A stretch of 33,566 nucleotides of DNA from Ramlibacter sp. (GCA_021323335.1 JAJTCN010000038.1:1-33566), one strand, 5' to 3'; shown: positions 1 through 8,306, counted from the first letter of the stretch. A program made the numbers and translations. Notes: a model not told the origin generated them from the sequence alone.

Positions 1-65
1 TCCTGCGTGCGCGCCTGCAGGTCCGAGAGGGTGGTGCCGATGAGGTTGATGCGTTCCGCGTCCAT
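1..65 (-). CDS. prfB: Peptide chain release factor 2, N-terminal fragment (runs off the window)
   Basis: Only the first 21 codons are inside the window; the gene continues beyond base 1. The reading starts at the ATG complementary to 63-65, and the peptide begins MDAERINLIGTTLSDL. This matches the start of betaproteobacterial RF2, which recognises UGA/UAA stop codons on the ribosome. A good Shine-Dalgarno sequence (AAGGA, 7 nt spacer) precedes the ATG and supports the start. In this family a programmed +1 frameshift at an early UGA usually controls synthesis; that site would lie just past the window edge and cannot be checked. It follows the signalling operon on the same strand with a 40-nt gap. 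The assignment rests on a short peptide. Confidence 0.72.
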   Translation of the reverse strand, partial: MDAERINLIGTTLSDLQARTQ

Positions 66-105
66 GTTCTTGTCCTTCAAAGCCTGCGATTTTCGCACGC
101 GATGC

Positions 106-1227
106 CTAGGTCGGCAGGGGCAGGGAGAGAATGAACTCCGCGCCGTCGCCCGGGGCGCTGCGCACCTCCAGCCGGCCCTGGTGGGCCTGGACGATCTGCC
201 GGGCGATGTACAGGCCCAGCCCCAGCCCGGCGATCTGCGTCACGCCCTCGGTGCGCTCGAACTGCTCGAAGATGCGCTCCTGGTCCGCCTGGGCGATGCC
301 CATGCCCTGGTCGCGCACCGACACGAAGGCCTCGTGGTCGCGCGTGCCGACCGTCACCGCCACCGGTTTGCCCTGGCCGTAGCGCAAGGCATTGGTGAGC
401 AGGTTGGTGATCACCTGCTCGATGCGGAATTCATCGCCCACCATCGGCAGCGCCTGCGGCGCCGACAGGGTGAGCGCCACGCCGGAGCCTTCCGCCTGCG
501 CCTGGATCGCCTCCACCACCGCGCGCGCCGATGCGGCGAGGTCGAACGGCGCGGGCACGATGGCAAGGTTGCCGGTGCGGGCCCGCGAGACGTCCAGCAT
601 GTCGTCGAGCAGGCGCACCATGCTGCGGATCTGGCGCTCGTCGCGCTCCACCATCTTCAGCATCGCCTGCGGATCCGGCGGCTTGGCGCCGGCCAGCATC
701 TTGCGGCGCAGCTGCGCCTGCAGGTACACCGAGTTCAGCGGATTGCGCAGCTCGTGGGCGATGAGCGACATGAAGTCGTCGCGCATGTTCACGGCGCGCT
801 GCAGTTCCAGCTGGGCCGCCTGCAGTTCCTGCCGCTGCCGGGCCAGGTCGACGAACACGTTGACCTTGCTGCGCACCGCATGCGGGTCGAGCGGCTTGTA
901 GAGGAAATCGACCGCGCCCGACTCGTAGCCCTGGAAGGCGTAGTTCAGCTCGCGCCCCGCGGCGCTGACGAACACGATGGGGATGGTGCGCGTGCGCTCC
1001 GTGCCGCGCATCAGCTCGGCCAGCTCGAAGCCGTTCATGGACGGCATCTGCACGTCCAGGATGGCCAGCGCGAAGGAATGCTCCAGCATCAGCGACAGGG
1101 CCTCGTCGCCGGAGCGCGCCGTGTAGATGCGGCGGCCCGGCTGGCGGATCAGGGCTTCCAGCGCCAGCAGGTTTTCCTGCAGGTCGTCGACCAGCAGGAC
1201 GTTGACGGCCAAGGGTTCGGAACTCAT
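106..1227 (-). CDS. Receiver-histidine kinase (response regulator hybrid kinase)
   Basis: A 373-residue protein with an N-terminal receiver domain followed directly by a histidine kinase core. The receiver (about residues 8-125) has the acidic pair D14/D15 and phosphoacceptor D58 (ILDVQMP). A short coiled linker leads to HisKA with the H box HELRNPLNS, phospho-acceptor H158. The HATPase_c domain shows an N box (NLLTNALRYG) and G boxes (DQGMGIA, GLGLGLYIARQI). There are no membrane segments, so it is probably cytosolic. Its ATG overlaps the cheB stop codon as ATGA, implying translational coupling. This REC-HK order suggests a kinase whose activity is set by phosphorylation of its own receiver, perhaps by the large kinase encoded upstream. 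No DNA-binding output domain is present, so the final target is not visible here. Confidence 0.9.
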   Translation of the reverse strand: MSSEPLAVNVLLVDDLQENLLALEALIRQPGRRIYTARSGDEALSLMLEHSFALAILDVQMPSMNGFELAELMRGTERTRTIPIVFVSAAGRELNYAFQGYESGAVDFLYKPLDPHAVRSKVNVFVDLARQRQELQAAQLELQRAVNMRDDFMSLIAHELRNPLNSVYLQAQLRRKMLAGAKPPDPQAMLKMVERDERQIRSMVRLLDDMLDVSRARTGNLAIVPAPFDLAASARAVVEAIQAQAEGSGVALTLSAPQALPMVGDEFRIEQVITNLLTNALRYGQGKPVAVTVGTRDHEAFVSVRDQGMGIAQADQERIFEQFERTEGVTQIAGLGLGLYIARQIVQAHQGRLEVRSAPGDGAEFILSLPLPT

Positions 1228-1820
1228 CGTCGGACCACAGTGTGCAGCAGGCTGCGTAATCCTGACAGGGGCAGGACGAAATCGGGCTCGGCCAGGCGGA
1301 TGGCCGCCTCGGGCATCACGGTGTGCGCGGCCTCGTCCGGGTCCTGCACGGCCGTCAGGCCGCCGCAGGCCTTGACGGCCGCCAGGCCGCGCGCGCCGTC
1401 CTCGTTGGCGCCGGTGAGCACCACGCCGAGCAGGCGGTTGCCGTAGGCCTCGGCGCAGGACTCCAGCAGCACGTCGATCGACGGCCGCGAGAACAGCACC
1501 GGCGGGTCGCAGCTGAGCGAAAACGTGCGGTCGTCCTCCACCAGCAGGTGGTAGCCCGGCGGGGCGAAGTAGACCCTGCCGGGCTCCACCGGCGCATGCG
1601 GCCGCGCCTCCTCCACCGGCAGCCCGGTGCGGTGGCCGAACACCTGCGCCAGCCGGCTTTCGTGCTGCTCGGGCAGGTGCAGCACCAGCACCAGCGCAGC
1701 GCGCACGGGCGGCTGCAGGTCCTTCAGCAGCGTGAACAGGGCGTCGATGCCGCCCGCCGACGCGCCGATGGCCACGGCGTCGGCCTCGAAGGTGAAGCCC
1801 GGGGGGACCTTCCGTTTCAC
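1224..1820 (-). CDS. cheB: CheB-type methylesterase, catalytic domain only
   Basis: A 198-residue protein corresponding to the C-terminal catalytic domain of CheB, which removes methyl groups from (or deamidates) glutamyl side chains of chemoreceptors. The Ser-His-Asp triad is visible: S21 in GASAGG, H48 in LVLHLPEQ and D141 in LTGANEDGARG. Their spacing agrees with that of full-length CheB. The usual N-terminal receiver domain is absent, so phosphorylation cannot act on this chain in the classical way. The start is a GTG overlapping the cheR stop (GTGA), and its own stop overlaps the next gene's ATG (ATGA), so cheR, cheB and the receiver-kinase look translationally coupled. No chemoreceptor gene is in the window; the substrate may be non-canonical or encoded elsewhere. 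Confidence 0.9.
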   Translation of the reverse strand: MKRKVPPGFTFEADAVAIGASAGGIDALFTLLKDLQPPVRAALVLVLHLPEQHESRLAQVFGHRTGLPVEEARPHAPVEPGRVYFAPPGYHLLVEDDRTFSLSCDPPVLFSRPSIDVLLESCAEAYGNRLLGVVLTGANEDGARGLAAVKACGGLTAVQDPDEAAHTVMPEAAIRLAEPDFVLPLSGLRSLLHTVVRR

Positions 1821-2647
1821 GCGGCCTCCGGCTTGCGGCGGTACAGGCGGTCCGGGCGGCTGACCGGCTCGAAGCGGTCCGCATAGGCCGAGAAGTCCAG
1901 CGTCTCCTTGGACCCCAGGCCGAGGAAGCCGCGATGCGTCAGCGACTCGTGGAACAGGCCGAGCGCGCGGTCCTGCAGGTTGCGGTTGAAGTAGATCAGC
2001 ACGTTGCGGCACGACACGAACTGCGTTTCCGAAAAGACGGCGTCGGTCGCCAGGCTGTGGTCGGCGAAGGTGATGGCGTCGCGCAGGCGCTTGTCGAGCA
2101 CGGCGCCGCCATAGGCGGCGGTGTAGTAGTCGCTGAAGCTGCGCTGGCCGCCGGAGGCCTGGTAGTTGCGCGTGAAGCCCTGCATGGCGTCCAGCGTGAA
2201 GATCCCCTGCTTGGCTTTCTCCAGGGAAGCGTGGTTGATGTCGGTGGCGTAGAGGATGGTGCGTTCCAGCAGCCCCTCCTCGTGCAGCAGGATCGCCAGC
2301 GAATAGGGCTCCTCGCCCGTGCTGCAGCCGGCCACCCAGATCTTCAGCGACGCATAAGTCCGCAGCACCGGCAGCACGTGGCGGCGCAGCGCCAGGAAGT
2401 AGCCGGGGTCGCGGAACATCTCGCTGACCGGCACCGTCAGGTACTGCAGCAGTTGGGCGAATTCCTGCGGGTCGTGCAGCACGCGCTCCTGCAGCGCCGA
2501 GATGGAGGGCGCGCCCATGCGCTGCCGCGCCTGGAACATGCGGCGCTTGAGCGAGGCCTGCGCGTAGTCGCGGAAGTCGTGGCCGTAGCGCAGGTACACC
2601 GCCTGCACCAGCAGCCGGATCTCGATATCGGTGACCGACAGCGTCAC
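1817..2647 (-). CDS. cheR: CheR-type protein-glutamate O-methyltransferase
   Basis: A SAM-dependent methyltransferase of the CheR family. The N-terminal helical domain (about residues 1-80) carries the basic stretch SLKRRMFQARQRMG. The catalytic domain has VSEMFRDPGYF, the SAM-binding motif VAGCSTGEEPYSLA, ATDIN, and the signature CRNVLIYF. I place the start at the GTG complementary to 2645-2647 because GAGG lies 5 nt upstream. A TTG five codons earlier (2662) would overlap the kinase stop and is an alternative. It sits between the large hybrid kinase and cheB. CheR normally methylates receptor glutamates, but no receptor is encoded nearby, so its role in this kinase cluster is unknown. Confidence 0.9.
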   Translation of the reverse strand: MTLSVTDIEIRLLVQAVYLRYGHDFRDYAQASLKRRMFQARQRMGAPSISALQERVLHDPQEFAQLLQYLTVPVSEMFRDPGYFLALRRHVLPVLRTYASLKIWVAGCSTGEEPYSLAILLHEEGLLERTILYATDINHASLEKAKQGIFTLDAMQGFTRNYQASGGQRSFSDYYTAAYGGAVLDKRLRDAITFADHSLATDAVFSETQFVSCRNVLIYFNRNLQDRALGLFHESLTHRGFLGLGSKETLDFSAYADRFEPVSRPDRLYRRKPEAA

Positions 2648-2654
2648 GTGGTCC

Positions 2655-5600
2655 TCAGGCAATGCGTTCGACCTTCGGCATCCACACGCGCAGCAGCGAG
2701 AACAGGCGTTCCAGTTCGATCGGCTTGGCCAGGTAGTCGTTGGCGCCGGCGGCCAGGCACTTCTCCTGGTCCTCCTTCATCGCCTTGGCGGTGATGGCGA
2801 TCACGGGCAGCTTCTCCCAGCGCGGGTTCTTGCGGATCTCGCGGGTGGCGGTGAAGCCGTCCATCTCCGGCATCATGATGTCCATCAGCACCAGGTCGAC
2901 GCCGTCCGGGTCTTCCTCCAGCTTGCGCAGCGCCTCCACGCCGTTGCGCGCCACCTGCACGGCGGCGCCCTTGTGCTCCAGCGCGCTGGTCAGGGCGAAG
3001 ATGTTGCGCATGTCGTCGTCCACCACCAGGATGGTGCGGCCCTCGAAGGCCTTGTCGCGGCTGCGCGCGGTGCGCAGCATCTTCTGCCGCTCCGTCGACA
3101 GCTGCGTTTCCACCTTGTGCAGGAACAGCGTCACCTCGTCGAGCAGCCGCTCGGGCGAGCGGGCCCCCTTGATGATGATCGAGCGCGAGTAGCGCATCAG
3201 CTCCGCCTCTTCGTCGCGCGTGAGGTTGCGGCCGGTGTAGACGATCACCGGCGGAAAGGACTTGCTCTCGCCGGCGGCCATGCGCTCCAGCAGCTGCTGG
3301 CCGCTCATGTCCGGCAGCTTCAGGTCGATCACCATGCAGTCGAAGACGGAGTCGTTCAGCGCGCGCAGCGCCTGGTCGCCATGGGACACCGCGACGATCT
3401 CGACGTCGCCGTCGCCGATGAGCGCCTTCACGCTCTCCTGCTGCCGCGGGTCGTCCTCCACCAGCAGCACGCGCTTGACCTTCTGGCTCAGCTTGTTCTC
3501 CAGCCGGGCGAACACTTCCTGCAGCTGCTCGCGCGTGGCGGGCTTCCGCGCGTAGCCGATGGCGCCGAGCTGCAGCGCCGGCTCCACCCGGTCCTCGCCG
3601 GAGAGGATGTGCACCGGAACGTGCCGCGTGCGCGGATCGGCCTTGAGCTTCTCCAGCACGGCGAGGCCCGTCTCGTCGGGCAGCAGGATGTCCAGCAGCA
3701 CCGCGTCGGGCAGTTGCTGCACCACCAGTTCGGTCGCCTCGCGCGCGTCGTGCGCCACCAGGCAGCGGTAGCCCAGCTCGTGCGCCAGGTCGAACAGGAT
3801 CGACGCGAAGCGGGTGTCGTCCTCCACCACCAGCACGGTGCGGCGGGTGGCGTCGGGAACGTCGCGGTCGTCGGCGAAGGCGGGAGGCCGGGCCGGGGCC
3901 GGGGCCTGGGCCGAGGACGCCGGTGCGGGCTGCGCCGGCTGCGCGCTGCTGCTGCTGCTGCTGCTGCTGCTGCCGCGTGACGGCGGCGGCGGTGTCGCAT
4001 CCGGCGGCGTCATGGCCACCGGCTCCTGCGCCAGCGCGGCCTTGTATTCCAGCGGCAGGACCACGGTGAACGTGCTGCCCTGGCCGGGCGTGCTGTCCAG
4101 CGCGATGTCGCCGCCCAGCAGGCGGGCCAGGTCGCGCGAGATCGACAGCCCCAGGCCCGTGCCGCCGTACTTGCGGCTGCTGGTGCCGTCGGCCTGGCGG
4201 AAGGCCTCGAAGATCAGTTCGTGCTGCGACGCCGGGATGCCGATGCCGCTGTCGCGCACCTCGAAGGCGATGCGGTCCGCGCCCTCGCGCGCCACGCGCA
4301 GCACCACGCTGCCGCGCTCGGTGAACTTGATGGCGTTGGCCAGCAGGTTGCGCAGCACCTGGTCCAGGCGGTGCCGGTCGGTGTAGATGGAGGGTGGCAG
4401 GTCCCCGGCCAGGTCCACCCGCAGTTGCAGCCCCTTGCGCTGCGCCAGCGGCTCGAACATCGACTGCAGCCCCTGCGCGACGGACGCGAGCGGCGCCGTC
4501 TCCGGCCGCATTTCCAGCTTGCCCGCCTCCACCTTGGCGATGTCGAGGATGTCGTTGATCAGCGTGAGCAGGTCGTTGCCGGCGTTGTGGATGCTCTCGG
4601 CGAACTTGACCTGCTCCTCGTTCAGGTTGCCCTGCGGGTTGTCCGCGAGCAGCCGGGCCAGGATTAGCGAGCTGTTCAGCGGGGTGCGCAGTTCGTGCGA
4701 CATGTTCGCCAGGAATTCGGACTTGTAGCGGCTGGCGCGCTGCAGGTCCTGCGCGCGCTCCTCCAGCGCCGCCTGCGCCTCGCGCAGCTGGTCGCGCTGC
4801 GCCTCCAGCCGGTCGGCCTGCTCGCCGAGCTGCACGTTGGTCTGTTCCAGCTCCGCCTGCTGGCTCTCCAGGTGCGCCTGCGATTCCTTCAGCGCGCGGG
4901 ACTGCTCCTCGAGCTCCTCGTTGGCCGTGCGCAGTTCTTCCTGCTGCACCTGCAGTTCCTCGTTGAGCTGCTGGGTCTCTTCCAGCACGTCCTGCAGCCG
5001 CTTGCGGTAGCGCGCCGCTTCGATCGCCGCGCCGAGGATGGCGCTCACGTACGCGAGCAGTTCGCCATCGCGCGGCTGCAGGGGGCGCAGCAAGCCGACC
5101 TCCAGCACCCCCGCCAGCCTGCGTTCGTGCTCCACGGGCGAGATCAGCACCGAGGGCGCGGTTCCTTCACCCAGCGCGGAGCTGACCTTCAGGTAGCCGG
5201 CCGGCACCGCGTCCAGCGCGATCTGCTTGCGCTGGGCCGCGCTTTCGGCCACCAGGGTGCGGTCCTGCGGAAGCCGCTCGCCCGCGCCGCCGGAGGAGGG
5301 CGACCAGCCCCAGGTGGCGGCGCGCACGAACCCCGGGGGCTCCGCGACATACAGTGCCCCGACCGCGATGCCGAGGTACTGGGACAGGAACTCCAGCGCC
5401 GCGTGGCCGACGCCGGCCAGGTCCTGCTCCTTGCCGAGCCGCTCGGACAACAGCGACTGGCCTTCGCGCAGCCAGGCCTGGGCCTGCAGCACCTCCGCCT
5501 GCCGCGTCTGCTCGGCCAGCGCCGTCTCGAAGGTTTCGGACAGGCCGAGCAGGTCCCGGCGGCCGCGCCAGGCCAGCAGGCCGCCGGTGCCCAGCATGAA

Positions 5601-6179
5601 CAGCACGAAACCGGAAGCCGTGATCACCGTGTTGCGGTTGACGGCTTCGAGGCGATCGGCGCGGGCGCGCCGCTCCACCATGAAGAACTCGTCGAACTGT
5701 TCGCGGACCTGCTCCTTGAGCTCCCGGCCCTGGGTGGCATTGACCTGGGCCGTGGGGTCCTTGCGCTTGGAGTCGATGCGGTCCCGGGCGTAGTCGTCCC
5801 ACGCGGTCTGCAGTCCCTGGATGCGGTCGAGCCGCTCGCGCTGCTCCGGCCGCTCCGCCATGTCCACCTTCAACTGCTGCATCTCGCTGTCGCGGCGCCG
5901 CCGGGCGGTTTCGAGCTGCTGGAGGAAGCGCTCGTCCCCGTTCAGCAGGAAGCCGCGCACCCCGGACTCCATGTCCAGGTCGGCGCGCTGGGCCGCGGAG
6001 GCCCGCGACAGCACCTCGTCGGAGCGCTGCACCCCGCCGACGGCGTTGGCCAAGTAGGCCAGCAGGCCGATGAAGCAGGTTGCCGTCACCAGGCCCAGGA
6101 CCAGGGGCAGGGCCAGGTTGCGCGTGAGGGTGCGGCGGAAGGTGACGGACGGGTCGTGGGCGGTCTGGGGAGATTGCAT
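2655..6179 (-). CDS. Membrane hybrid histidine kinase, CHASE3-GAF-HisKA-HATPase-REC-REC-REC
   Basis: A 1174-residue sensor kinase. The N-terminus has two membrane segments (about residues 19-40 and 178-200) flanking a helical periplasmic CHASE3-like sensor. A cytoplasmic GAF-like domain (about 240-390) follows, then a long Glu/Gln-rich coiled coil. HisKA has the H box FLANMSHELRTPLNS with H495. HATPase_c shows NLLANAIKF, DSGIGIP and GGTGLGLSIS. A serine/proline/alanine-rich linker containing nine consecutive serines leads to three receivers with predicted phosphoacceptors D830, D952 and D1100. The start chosen is ATG at 6179, just before the first membrane segment; longer in-frame starts give an arginine-rich, non-membrane leader. 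It heads the cheR-cheB-kinase operon. CHASE3-GAF multi-receiver kinases feed phosphorelays; the three receivers suggest signal branching or a phosphate sink (inference). Confidence 0.92.
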   Translation of the reverse strand: MQSPQTAHDPSVTFRRTLTRNLALPLVLGLVTATCFIGLLAYLANAVGGVQRSDEVLSRASAAQRADLDMESGVRGFLLNGDERFLQQLETARRRRDSEMQQLKVDMAERPEQRERLDRIQGLQTAWDDYARDRIDSKRKDPTAQVNATQGRELKEQVREQFDEFFMVERRARADRLEAVNRNTVITASGFVLFMLGTGGLLAWRGRRDLLGLSETFETALAEQTRQAEVLQAQAWLREGQSLLSERLGKEQDLAGVGHAALEFLSQYLGIAVGALYVAEPPGFVRAATWGWSPSSGGAGERLPQDRTLVAESAAQRKQIALDAVPAGYLKVSSALGEGTAPSVLISPVEHERRLAGVLEVGLLRPLQPRDGELLAYVSAILGAAIEAARYRKRLQDVLEETQQLNEELQVQQEELRTANEELEEQSRALKESQAHLESQQAELEQTNVQLGEQADRLEAQRDQLREAQAALEERAQDLQRASRYKSEFLANMSHELRTPLNSSLILARLLADNPQGNLNEEQVKFAESIHNAGNDLLTLINDILDIAKVEAGKLEMRPETAPLASVAQGLQSMFEPLAQRKGLQLRVDLAGDLPPSIYTDRHRLDQVLRNLLANAIKFTERGSVVLRVAREGADRIAFEVRDSGIGIPASQHELIFEAFRQADGTSSRKYGGTGLGLSISRDLARLLGGDIALDSTPGQGSTFTVVLPLEYKAALAQEPVAMTPPDATPPPPSRGSSSSSSSSSAQPAQPAPASSAQAPAPARPPAFADDRDVPDATRRTVLVVEDDTRFASILFDLAHELGYRCLVAHDAREATELVVQQLPDAVLLDILLPDETGLAVLEKLKADPRTRHVPVHILSGEDRVEPALQLGAIGYARKPATREQLQEVFARLENKLSQKVKRVLLVEDDPRQQESVKALIGDGDVEIVAVSHGDQALRALNDSVFDCMVIDLKLPDMSGQQLLERMAAGESKSFPPVIVYTGRNLTRDEEAELMRYSRSIIIKGARSPERLLDEVTLFLHKVETQLSTERQKMLRTARSRDKAFEGRTILVVDDDMRNIFALTSALEHKGAAVQVARNGVEALRKLEEDPDGVDLVLMDIMMPEMDGFTATREIRKNPRWEKLPVIAITAKAMKEDQEKCLAAGANDYLAKPIELERLFSLLRVWMPKVERIA
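3945..3971 (+). repeat. (GCT)9 trinucleotide tract inside the hybrid kinase gene
   Basis: Nine uninterrupted GCT units on the plus strand, read as nine AGC serine codons on the coding strand. They lie in the linker between the HATPase domain and the first receiver domain. Slippage would change linker length by whole residues without breaking the frame. Confidence 0.9.
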
Positions 6180-6296
6180 GGGCCGGCGCCGAAAAACGGG
6201 CAACCGGCAAGTGTGCCGGGAAATGGCTGGACCGTGGGCCTCCGGCCACGATCCGGTGGCGGGCCCGTGGGCCCGCGTCAACGCGACAGTAGCGGC

Positions 6297-7226
6297 TTAG
6301 CGCGCGGTCGCGGCGCCCAGCCGGGCCGCCGCGGTGCGGCTGCCCAGGTTGGCGGCGCGCTGCAGCCAGCGCACGGCCTGGGACGGATCCTGCGTCACGG
6401 TCGCGCCTTCGAGGTAGGCGATCCCGAGGAAGTAGCTCATCTCCATGCGCCCGAAGCGGATGCCCTCTTCGGTGGACTTGCCGGAGCGCTTGACGATCAT
6501 CGGCACGTCGCCCTTGCCGTCGGCGAAGGCCTGCATCTGTTCGATGGTGCGGCTGAAGAAGCGGTCCCGGCCGGCGTTGGCCTTCTCGCGGTCGGGCATG
6601 CTGGCCACCAGCTCGTCGGCCAGCACCGGCAGCACTTCGAAGGGCGTCATGCCGCCGCGCATCTTCGGCGAGTACCAGGCCCGCAGCATCGCCTTGTCCA
6701 GCGGGAACAGGCCGTCGACCTTGGTCGGGAAATAGGACAGCACGGTCTTGCCGGCCGGGTGGCCGCGCACGCCCATGATGTGCATCGCCTCGTGGTACGC
6801 GCAGCGGAAGGCGTCCTTGTTGCGCATCTGCATGGCGGCGGAGTCGATGCGCGTCTCGGTCTGGAAGTTCAGGTAGGTCACGCAGGGCTGGTTTTCCTCC
6901 AGCATGTGGTCGGGCGTGATCTCGATGCTGACGTTGGCCACCTGGGCCGCGTCGGGCCGGTCGCTGACGTCGACGACATTGACGCCGGCCTCGGTGGCGA
7001 CGTCACGGATGGCCTGCAGGGTGTGCTGCTTGTGGGTGGCGAGGTTCACGCCGAAGACGCGGACCTTGATGTCCTGTTCCCAGCGGACCAGCCGGGTGGG
7101 CGTGCCGCTCTGGTGCCAGAGCACTTCCCACATCGTCCCCATGCCTTGCTCGAACTCATCCGCCTGGGCGAAGGCCGGACCGATCGCAGCGGCCGCCAGA
7201 AAGGCGGTCAAACCCGACTTCCACAT
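6297..7226 (-). CDS. Exported HExxH protein (DUF2927-like) with Sel1-like C-terminal repeat
   Basis: A 309-residue protein with a clear signal peptide (about residues 1-20, ending AFA-QA), so probably periplasmic. The middle part carries the zinc-protease-like motif HEAMHIMGVRGH (H145, E146, H149, and H156 eleven residues after H145). A conserved Cys three residues upstream of H145 and a downstream VLSYFP stretch resemble DUF2927 proteins. That family is named from memory and its function is unknown. The last ~45 residues (YFLGIAYLEG...DPSQAVRWLQRAANLG) look like one Sel1/TPR-type repeat, a protein-interaction module. The start is supported by GAGGGG six nt upstream. It lies upstream of the sensor kinase on the same strand, 117 nt away. 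Protease activity is inferred from the motif only. Confidence 0.7.
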   Translation of the reverse strand: MWKSGLTAFLAAAAIGPAFAQADEFEQGMGTMWEVLWHQSGTPTRLVRWEQDIKVRVFGVNLATHKQHTLQAIRDVATEAGVNVVDVSDRPDAAQVANVSIEITPDHMLEENQPCVTYLNFQTETRIDSAAMQMRNKDAFRCAYHEAMHIMGVRGHPAGKTVLSYFPTKVDGLFPLDKAMLRAWYSPKMRGGMTPFEVLPVLADELVASMPDREKANAGRDRFFSRTIEQMQAFADGKGDVPMIVKRSGKSTEEGIRFGRMEMSYFLGIAYLEGATVTQDPSQAVRWLQRAANLGSRTAAARLGAATAR

Positions 7227-7252
7227 GAGTAACCCCTCATCGAATTCGTCCG

Positions 7253-7281
7253 ACTATGGGGTAGGCGTTCTCCTACGGCAA
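7253..7281 (-). promoter_or_regulatory. Possible sigma-70-type promoter with small palindrome for the HExxH gene
   Basis: On the minus strand TTGCCG (7281-7276) and CATAGT (7258-7253) are separated by 17 nt, each matching the consensus at four of six positions. The spacer contains the inverted repeat GTAGG-N6-CCTAC (plus-strand 7261-7276), a possible operator. The elements sit 26 nt upstream of the start codon. Recognised by eye only. Confidence 0.3.
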
Positions 7282-7348
7282 GTGGTGTTACCTACAAGTG
7301 TTGCAAAGTGCGCCTCAGCCCTAAAAATTCACGAAACGGGCGCCTGCC

Positions 7349-7364
7349 GAGGCGGCTCCGCCTC
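7349..7364 (-). terminator. Hairpin downstream of the alpha/beta hydrolase
   Basis: A perfect 7-bp inverted repeat (GAGGCGG and CCGCCTC) lies just after the hydrolase stop codon. On the minus strand a short T-run (complement of AAAAA near 7323) appears only about 20 nt further on, so this is a weak candidate intrinsic terminator or an RNA-stabilising hairpin. Confidence 0.35.
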
Positions 7365-7375
7365 CGGATGACCCC

Positions 7376-8281
7376 CTAGGCGCCGATGAAGTCCTCGATG
7401 AGCAGGGCCAGCGCCGCCGGCTGGTCGTGGTGCAGCATGTGCCCCGCATCCGCGATGTGGCCCAGCCGCATGTCGGACACGGACTTCAAACGTTCGTGGT
7501 ACTCCGCCAGGGTGTAGCGCCCCTGCCACCACTGCCCCAGGCTGTCGTCGCTGGCTTCGACGGCCAGCAGCGGCGCGGTGATGGCCTTGTAGATCTCCAG
7601 CACTTCGTCCACGCGGAAGAGGTTGGCGTTGATGATCTTGTGGGCCGGGTGGCCCAGGATGTGCCAGCGGCCGTCCGCCTCCTCTCGCGCCCAGTGCTGC
7701 GCCAGCCAGTCGGCCTTGTCCTGGGTCAGGCGGCGGTTGGTCCGCATGAGGCGGCGGGCGACGCCGTCGATGCTGTCGTACGACTTCAGGTCCTTCTCGC
7801 CGCGGTGGAAGGACTTGAGCTCGTCGATCCACTTGGCGTAGCGGCCCGGCGCCTGCGAGGGCTTGGTGGCCGGCATGCCGAAACCTTCGAGGTTGACGAG
7901 CTTGCGGATGCGCCCCGGCCGCGCGCCGGCATAGAGCACCGCGATGTTGCCGCCCATGCTGTGGCCCACCAGGTCCACCGGCGTGTCCTGCGCGTAGTGA
8001 TCCAGCAGGAAGTCGAGGTCCGCCAGGTAGTCGGGGAACCAGTAGTTGTCGGTGGCAGGGCTCTGCGTGAGTCCGTAGCCGCGCCAGTCGGGAGCGATGA
8101 CGTAGCGGTCCTGCGCGAAGGCGTCGACGACGAATTGCCAGGAGGCCGCCACGTCCATCCAGCCATGCACCATCACCAGCGGCGGCTTGCCCGGCGCCGG
8201 CTCGCCCCAGATGCGCACGTGGTAGCGCAGGTTCCGGATCGGGACAAACTCGCTGCGGGAGACTCTCTTCGGTTGGTACAT
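7376..8281 (-). CDS. Alpha/beta hydrolase
   Basis: A 301-residue alpha/beta-hydrolase-fold enzyme. It has the oxyanion-region motif MVHGWMD, the nucleophile elbow GHSMGG (S108), an acidic residue candidate in VEASDDS, and the catalytic histidine in DAGHMLHHD near the C-terminus. A serine nucleophile points to an esterase/lipase-like or C-C hydrolase activity rather than a haloalkane dehalogenase, which uses Asp. The substrate cannot be read from the sequence. The start at ATG 8281 (MYQPKR) is preferred by protein character; ATG at 8293 or 8308 is also possible, and the last would overlap the divergent acyl-CoA synthetase start through a shared CCATGG. The divergent arrangement suggests a shared promoter region, perhaps a fatty-acid or ester-related pairing (inference). 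Confidence 0.85.
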   Translation of the reverse strand: MYQPKRVSRSEFVPIRNLRYHVRIWGEPAPGKPPLVMVHGWMDVAASWQFVVDAFAQDRYVIAPDWRGYGLTQSPATDNYWFPDYLADLDFLLDHYAQDTPVDLVGHSMGGNIAVLYAGARPGRIRKLVNLEGFGMPATKPSQAPGRYAKWIDELKSFHRGEKDLKSYDSIDGVARRLMRTNRRLTQDKADWLAQHWAREEADGRWHILGHPAHKIINANLFRVDEVLEIYKAITAPLLAVEASDDSLGQWWQGRYTLAEYHERLKSVSDMRLGHIADAGHMLHHDQPAALALLIEDFIGA

Positions 8282-8306
8282 TCGGCCGATCATAGGAGAG
8301 GCGACC

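Noticed and set aside
7..1446. Long plus-strand open frame opposite the receiver-kinase and cheB genes
   Set aside because: Low-complexity Arg/His/Gln-rich translation with no family features; it is the complement of well-supported coding sequence in high-GC DNA.
2631..7232. Large plus-strand frames opposite the hybrid kinase and HExxH genes
   Set aside because: The minus-strand genes show clear kinase, receiver and export motifs; the plus-strand frames have shadow-type composition (Leu/Arg/His/Gln-rich) and no ribosome binding sites.
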